From the NCBI GenBank assembly GCA_015680685.1, contig MNCI01030530.1, positions 281,065-312,355 of the forward strand: a DNA stretch of 31,291 nucleotides, written 5' to 3'. Below the pieces are notes generated by a model. That model did no database searches. It saw nothing but the letters and a program-made list of their open reading frames with translations, and had not been told where the DNA came from. Source of the DNA: Gnetum montanum (lineage: Eukaryota; Streptophyta; Gnetopsida; Gnetales; Gnetaceae). Both the position numbers and the translations under genes were made by a program. Positions 1 to 9,300 of this stretch are shown one piece after another (the first letter of the stretch is position 1; each line of letters starts with the position of its first letter).

Positions 1-135
1 GGGAGATTAAAATTGAAAAAACCACTTAAGTGAAATGGACTCATTATTACAATCTTTCGAGCAAGATCACATGAAAATAAAAAAATTAATTAATTAAGGC
101 AAGCAGTAAGGTATAACTTAATTTCAAAAAAACCT

Positions 136-163
136 TACTAACACTTGGCCTGTGTGATTGCAG
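136..163 (+). promoter_or_regulatory. Putative intron 3' end: branch point plus splice acceptor
   Basis: A perfect TACTAAC branch-point consensus lies at 136-142. Its branch adenine is about 22 bases before a CAG acceptor (161-163), and the first ATG of the long pseudogene follows immediately at 164. This is what a subgenomic spliced transcript for a 3'-placed retroelement ORF would need. The donor would lie upstream of the window. The element is decayed, so the site is probably a relic. Bases 1-135 are AT-rich and show nothing else. Confidence 0.5.
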
Positions 164-2849
164 ATGTCCCCGAAACATGGAAAAAAGGAAGGTCCTACTG
201 AAGGTGGAAGCAAACGACCCAGGAGAGGTGGAAGACAAGATCTTGCCTGACAACATACAGAACAGGAGGAGCAATCGTTCAGTATTCATCAAGAGGACTC
301 TCCTACCATACAGTCTGGGTAGGCAGAAGGAGGAGCAGCTGTAGTGCCTGAATAAGGACAACATCTCACGTTGCCCCAAGATTTTGTTCAGGCCATCCAT
401 GAAAAGTCTACATTCACTGCGGTGATTGTGGAATTGAACTTTGAATCTTTTGCAAAGTTCGCTCCTAAGGATGTTAGGGATCACCTCAAAGGGTCTCCCT
501 TATGGGCTACCCTCTCTGAAAGTGATGCTTGGTACCTAGGGGAGACGTACTAGTTTTGGCACAATAGAGAGCAAGGCACCACTGTCAAAATTTTTGGTGT
601 GACAATTGATTTCTCCACACAGGCCATTTCGAAAGTGTTAAACCTTCCGAATATAGGGCCAAAAGTTGCTTAGTATTCCACCCGTTCAAACCCTAATGTG
701 TGACAAGATTGGTTGGAAAGGGCTTATGGCAGAGATAAAACATTTGGTGAGTTGACGACGGAAGAGAGGATCTAATTCAAAATTGGAACATATCACCTCT
801 TCCCCATGAAGGGCTTAAAAAGGATATCAACGTATGTAGCAAGAGGATGTGTAGTGTTGATGGAAAAGGTTAACGCTAACCTGCCCCATCTATATTTAAC
901 AGAGATCCTAAGGAGGTTCAAGGAACAAAAGATAGGGAAGATGGCATTGTCTTTCCCTTGTCTTATCAAAAAGCTTTGTTGACATGCTGGTATCAGGGGG
1001 TACACCAATGATGTCCTCCAGAAAGCCCAAAATTCTTCATTTGCTGAACTATTAAAGCCACCAGCTACAAGGAAAATTACTGGTGAGACGCTGGGACCGG
1101 AAGATGAAGAAGAATAGATGGGTAGACCAACTACAACTCAACTTGCAGGACCCATCCAACCTCCAAGTATAGGACCTAATCAACAACAGGAAGCAGGGCC
1201 TAGCACAGGCCAGGATCAGCTACCGCCACAAGACTACAGACTGTCGATGAGCCATCTCAGGGCCATTGCTGAGATGGTTAGTTGGGGAAGTCATGATGAC
1301 GTAAACCTCTTCCGCGTCATTGATGATGCCATTTAGCCCACAGTTTCTATGGATCGCATAAGGGGTGAAGTATCTATTCACATAGGAGGAGGGGAAAGTA
1401 GATGGTCACAACAGATCTCAGGAAACGTGGCATCTTTCCAAGTGCAATTAGAAACTGGTGAAGGGGCCACTGTGGTGGTCATGCAACACTAGGGTGCCAC
1501 TGGAGCCATAGATGTGGTCACAGACCACATCAAAGAATCATTCAATGTACCTATTGTGCCATCGACATATCTCACAGGAGCACGGGATGCTCAAATTTTG
1601 GCCAGAACCTCAATGACTCCTTTGGAACATGACGATGTGCTTGATCGATTGCTCCAAACAGGGCAAGTAATGACATCCCTGTTTGACATCCCTCAGGATG
1701 TTACGGCAATTTAGTCAGACCTAATTTCCACAAAGTGGAAGCTAGTCTTAACAGAAGTGAGGGTCGAGCATGCTAAAGCTGAAGTGCAGAAATTACAAGA
1801 GCGGCTCATGGCCCTACAAGCAGCATAACGGGACCCTCTACAATTTGTTCCCGTAGACCAACTAGATAATTTTAGAATTGAGCAACTAACCAAGCTAATC
1901 ACGGAGAATAAAAAGGTGGTTGATGAAAAAGAGAAGGTTGTTTGGGATGCCTCTGCATCATAGGTGCAAACTCATGCGCATCTCAAAGCACTCAACACCT
2001 TATAAGAAAAAAATAAATAGCTCATTGCCGAAAACCTTCGGTTGACCATTGTGGAAAAGCAAAAAAATGTTCTTGAGGAACACTTTCATCAATTGCAAGA
2101 ACAATTCATCCGGGTCAACCAAGACATAAGTTGTTTAGCCAAGGAGAATAGAACCCTCTCAATGGAGAAGGTACGCGCAATTCGCCAAAAGATAGCCATT
2201 GAAATAAGCGTGTGGAAAAATGAGGCTAAACGACATGAAAAGTTGAAGGAGCACTTCCGAGATCAAGTGGCAATGTACAAAAAGATCCTTGAGAAGGAGA
2301 TCTATATGACCAAGGCCCATATCAACGCTATCAGTGCTCAACACACTGATTGGCGGGCCATATTGGACACATATGCCTTTGCCCACCAAGCGGAAGTTAA
2401 GAGCCAAGACCTGCAGATTCAGGATTTAACAGAATACATGGAGTTGGTAAATCTGAGGTATGCCAACCTTGCCATGGTAACAGCAGGGCACCCGAGGANG
2501 ATCGTAAATTCTGAAATTGAGGTGGTAAAGGCAAGCTACCAAGGCCAAAAAGGTGTCGCAGCTAGCGGATTTCCAGGAATACAAAGATAAATCCAAAGCC
2601 TACGAAGAGGAACGTCGAGTATTTGTGGCTTGGTATGTCAAGGCCAATCAAATGTTTCTGCAACTACCCTGTCTGTGGGAGGTGCCGACTCCGTCAAACA
2701 TTGGAACATTAGCATGGATGGCACAAGACCCTCGGACCAAAGAGGAGAAGATCCAGGCCATACTTCAGCGCCATCAAGTCTTAAAGCCTGGAGCACAAGA
2801 CAAAGGGAAAGCACCAATGGAGGAGCCACCACCACCAGGAACTACATGA
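164..2849 (+). pseudogene. Decayed retroelement 3' ORF with coiled-coil region
   Basis: One reading frame runs from ATG 164 to the N at 2499, interrupted only by stop codons (starting at 248, 320, 353, 551, 671, 701, 773, 980, 1115, 1334, 1490, 1712, 1826, 1961, 2003, 2018). It then shifts frame near the N and continues to TGA 2847-2849, about 895 codons in all. The N-terminus is basic (KRPRRGGR). The part at about 371-670 has the pattern SPLWATLSESDAWYLGETY ... IDFSTQAISKVLNLP, which resembles the putative plant transposon (Transposase_32-like) domain. From about 1740 to 2640 it is rich in heptad-like Lys/Glu/Gln segments typical of coiled coil. The C-terminus is Pro-rich (EEPPPPGTT). No clear membrane segment is visible, so an envelope role is not supported. 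It sits directly upstream of a polypurine tract and LTR, the env-like position. The domain match is from memory and tentative. Confidence 0.7.
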
Positions 2850-3012
2850 GTTCCACAATTTTGTAGTTGTAGCACATTCTTTGTGTTGTGTCTTTGTTTT
2901 TTTTCATTCCACACTGCGGCATAATCCCATTTTTACCATCCAATAATCCCATACCTATCCACTGTGTAATCATTGTAACTCAAGGATGAGTTTTCATTCA
3001 GTCGTGGGGGTA
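2850..3012 (+). other. 3' untranslated part of retroelement with polypurine tract
   Basis: This short stretch joins the ORF end to the LTR. It is T-rich at first (poly-T near 2900) and ends in GTGGGGGTA directly before the LTR's TGATGAGT. That is the expected position and composition of a plus-strand primer (polypurine tract). Confidence 0.65.
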
Positions 3013-3802
3013 TGATGAGTCACGTTTTGGGCAACCACGATATCGCGTACGCGATATTGCAGCCTGTCTCCTCATCTATAAATAAGAGGTAGACAGATGG
3101 AGATTAGATCATTAGGAAGTGAGTTAGTTTTCAGTTTAAGTGTTTTGATTTCTTTCTCTCCCTTTTCCTCTCCGTGTATGCCCATAGTGTGGTGATTGTA
3201 ATTGTACGGAACCTTTATTCAAGTGTGACGTACTTGGACACGCACATGCCTAGCAATAAAGATCGAGATTACTTCATCATTGTAGCATTCACTTAGTTTA
3301 ATCATTTAATTAATTGTTATTTACTGCTTTCCTAGTTAATCTCTCTCACCCTTAAACCCATGTTAAAATGCGGAATGAGTACAACTTGATTACGAGCATT
3401 TAAGTGTGACTACTTGGTAACCCAGTAGCATACCTAGGATCTGCGCTTGGTAATCCCAGTGGTAGTCGTGCATGAAGTCCAAGATGTGTATGGATAATCA
3501 AGGAACGGATGCTCATCGTACTTAGGCTAGTTTAGATTCTCTTACCCTTCTCTCCTAGCTTAGTTATATTACTTTCCATTGCCTTTAGGAGTAGCATTAG
3601 ATTAGAAACCCATCATACACCTCACTCTAGACTAAACCATACGTGACAAAGATAATACTAGTCCAGGTGGGAAGATAGTGAACTGCGACCTAAGGTTAAT
3701 TGTCTAAATGCCACAACTAGTCTGTCTGCGGAGTTTGACTGGATCGTGCGTGTAACGCACGTATTCGTATGGTTGAGTGTAGGGGTACCTCGCCACTCAT
3801 TA
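3013..3802 (+). mobile_element. 3' LTR, TGATGAGT family, copy 1
   Basis: The LTR starts TGATGAGT after the polypurine tract and ends ACTCATTA (3795-3802). This is one change from the perfect inverted terminus ACTCATCA, which is seen at the edge of the copy at 24421. Length is 790 bp. It contains an 18-bp perfect palindrome at 3040-3057, a TATA box TATAAATA at 3077-3084, and a GGTAACCCAG/GGTAATCCCAG internal repeat near 3417-3462. The inverted copy at 4187-4976 has the same length. No matching 5' LTR or target duplication is visible, because the element runs off the left edge. Confidence 0.8.
3077..3084 (+). promoter_or_regulatory. LTR TATA box
   Basis: TATAAATA lies 64 bases into the LTR, with the 18-bp palindrome just upstream, so it is likely the element's own core promoter. 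An equivalent TATAAATA on the minus strand is present in copy 2 (4909-4916), and TATA-like sequences occur in the other copies. Confidence 0.6.
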
Positions 3803-4186
3803 GATGAGAAGGTGCTTGGGAGCACACTCAACTCTTTAAAAGGAGATTAGGTTGTTGTTAGGTGAGGGTTAGGTGCTTCATTTTCCCTCTCTTTTTTAAA
3901 TTCAAACCTATGCACTCTTTTTCAAATTCAAAATTGTGTCATGTGACAAATTACATAGAGGCATGAACCCACATACATGATTCAACATAACCTAAGAAAA
4001 ATTCTAACTTTTACAATGACATGAAAATAAAATGAACATGAGGAAAGCACATATTAGGCTACAAAAATAGTGTCATTATCAATATTTTAAGATTTGCACA
4101 ATAATAAATCTTTAAAATCTTGTACAACAATTGTGTATGATATAACTTCCTAAACTATTAGCACCAACTTTGATAATGATGCTAAC
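3803..4186. other. Spacer between inverted LTRs, no gene
   Basis: An AT-rich stretch between the plus-strand LTR copy 1 and the minus-strand copy 2. I see no ORF, tRNA-like primer site or polypurine tract in it. Confidence 0.5.
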
Positions 4187-4976
4187 TTATGAGTGGTGAG
4201 TATGCTCAACACTTTACCAAATGATCTACAAGCATTGTGGTAGACCATGTCATAATCCATGGATGGTTCTAATGTTATTTCCTAGGAAGTTAGTCAATAA
4301 TCGTGCATAGTTGTCTTCCTACTTGGACTAGTAGTAGTTCTATATTATATGGTTTAGTCCAATGTGAGGTGTATGATCATGATATTATTTAGCATTTAAT
4401 AAACTAATTAAAAATATAGAAATTAATTAATTAATCTAATAAATAAGAAAGTAAATCCTAGTCTAGCCTAGGATGATACATGTTTGTTCCCAACTTATCA
4501 TACACACTTTCAACTCACATGTCCACTACTACAATTACCAAGCACCACGCCATATGGCATACCAAGCGATAACATTGTTAGGATTACCAAGTGAATATGT
4601 GTTTATGCTCAAAGTTAGTCACACTCATGTTTTCATGGTTTAAAGTACATTGGAAAGTAAATTATTAAGCTAATTACATTGGAAAGTAAATTGTAATTAA
4701 ACCAAATCTAAACTAAGCTAGAATGTTGCAATGGGAAAGAATCAAGCTTGGTCTTTATTATCACTTATGAAATGTGTTCAAGTACATTTCACTCGAATAA
4801 GGACTCCAAACAATGAACTCAAAAGTACATTGCGGGCGCTCATTAACTTCTACTAAATTAAAGAAATCAAACTGCAACAATTTTGCTACCAATATAGTAG
4901 GCGATGGCTATTTATAAGCAAAATTGACTTTTGTGATATTGTAGCTACAATATCAAAAATACAATATCATATATCA
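4187..4976 (-). mobile_element. LTR, TGATGAGT family, copy 2 (inverted, degraded)
   Basis: Read on the minus strand this matches copy 1 in several blocks: GAGTGGTGAG at the terminus, a block around 4310-4375 (CTTGGACTAGTAG ... GGTTTAGTC ... GTGAGGTGTATGAT), the two GGATTACCAAG/ATTACCAAGC blocks at 4535-4600, TTGGTCTTTATT near 4750, and TATTTATA at 4909-4916. A 22-bp perfect palindrome at 4934-4955 sits where copy 1 has its own. The ends are inferred from alignment by eye. No internal domain adjoins it, so it is a solo LTR or remnant. It contains a short direct repeat ACATTGGAAAGTAAATT near 4647 and 4677. Confidence 0.65.
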
Positions 4977-5004
4977 CAACCCTATTATTTAGTGTTTACT
5001 TGTG

Positions 5005-5180
5005 ATGTTGCATCACAAGCATTAGTTAGAGAGTTGGGGCTACTTGTGAAAGTTGTCAATAGAAAAAGCCATTAGAAAAGTATGTACTTTTAAATGTTGC
5101 ATCATAAACACAAGTTATGTAGCTAGAGGTTACTTGCAAAAATTTTCAAAAGAAAAAGAAAAGTTTATGGTAGCTCTTTA
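5005..5180. repeat. Two-copy ~89-bp tandem repeat
   Basis: The unit starting ATGTTGCATCACAAG near 5006 recurs as ATGTTGCATCATAAA near 5095. In both copies it continues through AGTTRK...TAGAG, a GGCTACTTG/GGTTACTTG block and an AGAAAAAG tract. The copies have diverged by scattered substitutions. Confidence 0.55.
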
Positions 5181-5802
5181 GAAGATTATGAAGAACATGA
5201 CATTATGGAAGACCTTAGTTAAGGCTCATGGTGAGAAAACACTTGCCAAAATCTTTTAAAAGATGATGAGGAAAACAATGTCTCTTTCATGATAGTCAAA
5301 GTTAGCAAGAACAGGTTGGAAAGTTGAATATGATAAGGGTTTAAAAAGAAGAGGATCATCTTTGGAAGAAGACTGACACGCTCATTGCCTATAATTAATG
5401 AGCACCATACATTACATGCACTTGTCATAAAGTTGATGCTACTGCGCGCATTCATTCCCGGATAATACCATTCCATTCCTTTCACACCATGGCCCACGTT
5501 TAGTTTCCTAAGGTTCACATTCACATTATTGTGCACACACGCACCCAATAGAAAAATATCAAAGTAAAAGGCATTCAGAATAAACTTTCATCCAATGTGA
5601 TACAACTATCATTGTGCTTCACACGCAGTGTGATTCTTGTGTAACCACGATTTCAAATCCATATTCACGACTCGCCAGAAACTGCGTCCTGTCCTGCCCT
5701 GCCCCAGCACACAACAAACAAGCAATAAGCATACGCAAATGTGTTTTTTTTTTTTGGGTTGGGGGTGAATTTTCTCTTGTTTGTGGGCTCGCCTCCGCCA
5801 CG
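5181..5802. other. 3' flank of the ATPase gene, no other gene
   Basis: About 600 bases between the repeat and the ATPase stop codon. Short frames here look random. A run of 12 T lies near 5743-5756 (A on the gene's strand, about 50 bases past the stop). No clear AATAAA poly(A) signal is visible on the minus strand. CpG frequency rises sharply from about 5780 on entering the gene. Confidence 0.5.
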
Positions 5803-6384
5803 TCAGCCGGCTGCCTGGCCCCGGGCACGGCAACACGCGTTCCCCGCCACGTGGCACGCTTTCGAATCCACGTGGCAGTCACCGTCGACGTGGCACTTCC
5901 CATCAGCATTAGCAGGGGGCCCGTGATCCACGTGGTAGTAGCGGTGGCGGCGGCGGCCACGTAGGAGCAGCATGCTATTGGCGGTGACGAGCAGGCAGGT
6001 GCCCACGTCAGCAAGGAGGGCAACCCAGAGCGAGACGTACCCGGCGACGGCGAGGCCGAGCACCAGAGCCTTGGTCAGCACCGACGCTGCCACGTTGGCA
6101 CGTATGGTCCGGCTGCAGCGCCGGCCGAGGCGCACCGCGGCGGCGAGGCGGCGCAGGTCCGCCGACATGAGAGCCACGTCGGCGGTTTCCATGGCGACGG
6201 CGGAGCCCACCACGGCCATGGCGACGCCCACGTCGGCGGCTGCCAGCGCCGGCGCGTCGTTGATTCCGTCACCGATCATGGCCGTGTTGCCGAACTGAGT
6301 CCGCATGCCCCTCACAAGCGCCACCTTCTCGTCGGGTCTCACCTCCGCCGCCACTCGCAACGCCACCTTCGTCGCCCCCTCAAT
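5803..6384 (-). CDS. HMA: ATPase exon 9: GDGINDAP loop, last helices, Cys/His tail
   Basis: Residues 595-787. [20 protein letters not shown] binds Mg2+. [16 protein letters not shown] (helix 7, Lys699) and [20 protein letters not shown] (helix 8, Asp720) supply conserved transport-site residues. The tail from [13 protein letters not shown] on has three CHV units (759, 764, 771 regions) and a CC pair, a likely metal-binding or sensing segment. TGA stop at 5805-5803. The acceptor is TTGGTAG|ATT; an alternative six bases in (GAG|GGG) would drop two residues. Confidence 0.93.
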   Translation of the reverse strand: MEGATKVALRVAAEVRPDEKVALVRGMRTQFGNTAMIGDGINDAPALAAADVGVAMAVVGSAVAMETADVALMSADLRRLAAAVRLGRRCSRTIRANVAASVLTKALVLGLAVAGYVSLWVALLADVGTCLLVTANSMLLLRGRRRHRYYHVDHGPPANADGKCHVDGDCHVDSKACHVAGNACCRARGQAAG

Positions 6385-9300
6385 CTACCAAACACCCCAC
6401 AATTCCAAAAAGAAAAACAAGGGCAACGTGCACGTCATAATTTGGAAAGTTACGTTACCTGGGTTTGTACCCTCGTTGCCGCCGCCGCGCTGTCGCCCGT
6501 AACCATGGCCATTCGCAGTCCTAATCGCTGAACAACAAAGATGCGGAATCAAAAGTAGAGGATTAGATAAGGCCATATTTCTTGCAGAATGTTCTTCTCG
6601 ATTATGTAGTTGAAATTGTGGTACGTTCCTGTACATGCTAGCAGTTCTAAGAGTATCATTACGAAAAACTGAAAAAGACAATTACCCGGTGTTCTCGGTA
6701 ACATTCGAGACAGATCAATCAAATTTGCGACTTTAACATTCTAATCGTCAAATACTTTCGCGAAACTGAAATTTGTATTTCAAGTTTTCAATGATGCGAC
6801 CCTGCAACAACTCATTAATTTCTCATTTCTCGGTTCTTACGGCTTTTAGGCTTAACATCATGCTCAAGTTTTTATGCAGCGCTTTAAAACAACAAATCCA
6901 AATTGTTGACAGGTTAGTTGAATTTGGTTTAGGACTTAGAAGATCACTGAATACGGCGAGCCGCGGTCCTAATCGCTGCAGGACAGATGCTGCGATTTTT
7001 GGTTGGTGTGACAATGCAGAATTACTGTTCGATTGTATTAATCTAGGGATTTTTCGAAGGACCATTAACTAATTGTGGAAACTGGAAACAGGAAATTGTC
7101 AAACAACTTCATAAACATGAAAATTCTGTTTCCATGATGCAAGCAACCCTGCAGCAACTACAAGCTAATTTCTCCGTTAATTTCTAAGCTTTTATGCACT
7201 GGTTAAATGAATTAACGGATCGGAAGTGTAGACAGTTTAACCGAATTTGAATTAGAAGATTACCGAGCTTCATGAACCGAATTTGCGTTTTTGCGAAGGA
7301 AAGAAGAATGAAATTAATTGATCGGAAGAGCAATACTGGGTTTCTGAGAGTACCCCAAGCTCGGCCACTGCGGGTGCGGCCTCGGGGCGAATAGAATCGG
7401 CGACGTGGAACATGAGCAACGGCCTGTCGTCCAGACCCACGTAACCGACGCTGGCGCCTTCTACCTGCAGATCGCCGTTTTGCTCTGCAATGCACCAGAC
7501 AGTATTTTGCTGCTCTGATATGTTGCAGAAAAGGAAGGTTTACATTTTGGGCCATCTACTTAAAAGACAGAAATTGGGTACCAGCAGGAGGAGGAAGTGA
7601 CCAGCCGAGACGATTCGCGAGTCTGCAGTTGCCGACGTAGATTCTGCGGCCTGAAATATGACCGCAGATTCCCTCGCCCACCAACATCTGGAAATCCTCC
7701 ACTACTTCTTCCGCCATTGGCAAAGACGTTGCTGCCCCATGCTGCCGCGCATACGCCACAATCGCCGCGGACATGGGGTGGTTGGATTTGCTTTCCAGGC
7801 TGCCCATCCTAGGACACAAGACAAGAGCCGAAATAAAAAGTTCAACAAACCAAAGCAGAGCAGCAGTTGATATGAAATTTTGTTAGTTCTTATATTACCA
7901 ACGCAGAACAGTGGCAGGATCCACGGTATTGTCAAGATGCTGGGCGTCTACGACTCTGAACTCGCCCTCGGTGAGAGTTCCCGTCTTGTCGAAAGCCAGA
8001 GCCTTGAGTTTGGCCAGAACCTCCAAGAAACTGGAGCCTTTGATGAGAACTCCCATGGATGCAGCCTTGGCCAGTGCGCAGGTCGTGGCCACTGGTGTGG
8101 AGATGACGAGCGCGCAGGGACAAGCGATGACGAGCAGCTCCAGCGCCAAGTAGAACCAATGTCTCTGCCTGCTCTTGTTTATGAACGCCACCACTGCCAT
8201 GGCCCCTGCTGCCAACACAACCCCTGCACACCAAAACCCCGTTCCAGGTTCCACCATTATGTTACGCATACACATGCACAACAACATAGCTACAAAATGC
8301 CGGATGAAAATCGAAAACCCATTTTTACGACGTCATGGAGACCATAAGAGTAGACCTGTATGAATGAAACTTAAACGGATTTATCAATGTTCGTAGGTTA
8401 GACACTCCAAGAGCATCTAGCAGATGCCCAAGATTAGAAAGTCATGCTGGGTCATTCATTTCTAACTCAAATCTCAAGCATCAAAGTTCAAAATATTGAT
8501 TCATCTCCTGCAGCCTTGGGAAAGACACACGTTCCAGTAACCTTATGAGAGTCTCTTTGTTTATTATCCAACGCTATCTGCCTCATCCAAATTTCTGCGA
8601 CTCTTTCTTCTACCGAGTCCGTTGGTCTTAGTTCCCCCAGTTTCTTCCTTTCCCCAGTTTCTTCCTTTCACAAATATTTATTTATGAAAACGTTTACGTT
8701 TCCAAAGTGTCATCAGTAACCTAAGTTTTCTCTTTCATGTATTTTCTACTTTTTTTTATTAATAAAAGTTCTTGCTTTCTGTTGAGTCGGTTGAGTAGGT
8801 TGGTCTTGGTGGATAGTAGTTTCCGTTTCTTCCTTTCACAAATATTTATTTACGAGAACGTTTACATTTCCAAAGTGTCATCCAGTAACCTAAGTTTTCT
8901 CTATTTGATACTCTTTTTCTATTAATAAAAGTTCTCCTTTCTATTGAGTCGGTTTCGGTTGGTCTTAATGGATAGTGGTTGCCGTTTCTTCCTTTCACAA
9001 ATATTTATTTATGAGAACGTTTACTTTTCCAAAGTGTCATCAGTAATCCCGTTTCTTCGTTTCATCTTATTTGTGAGAACGTTTACTTTTCCAAAGTGTC
9101 ATCAGTAATCCAAGTTTTCTCTTTTATGTACTTGATACTCTTTTCCTATTAATAAAACTTCTTCCTTTTCCGGTCCGACACCCACATGTTTTCTCTTTCC
9201 CAAAAACCTCCACTACGCTACACGACAGAGCAACAAAACTAAAGCCACGAGCGTCAACTTAAAGAAAACTTTAATCGAGAATCGAAAGTACGTACATACC

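Noticed and set aside
86-484. Minus-strand open frame of 132 codons
   Set aside because: It overlaps the plus-strand frame that has a coherent domain and phase for 2.3 kb. The antisense product has no features.
164-2590. Recoding of TAG as an amino acid to explain an open frame with many TAG stops
   Set aside because: TAA and TGA also occur, the neighbouring retroelements are decayed in the same way, and the ATPase gene uses standard codons with a normal TGA stop.
5972-6298. Plus-strand open frame of 108 codons
   Set aside because: It lies antisense to ATPase exon 9. GC-rich codons on the true strand keep the opposite frame open, and it has no domain.
7880-8347. Plus-strand open frame of 155 codons
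   Set aside because: Antisense to exon 5, which carries CPC and DKTGT on the minus strand. It is a shadow.
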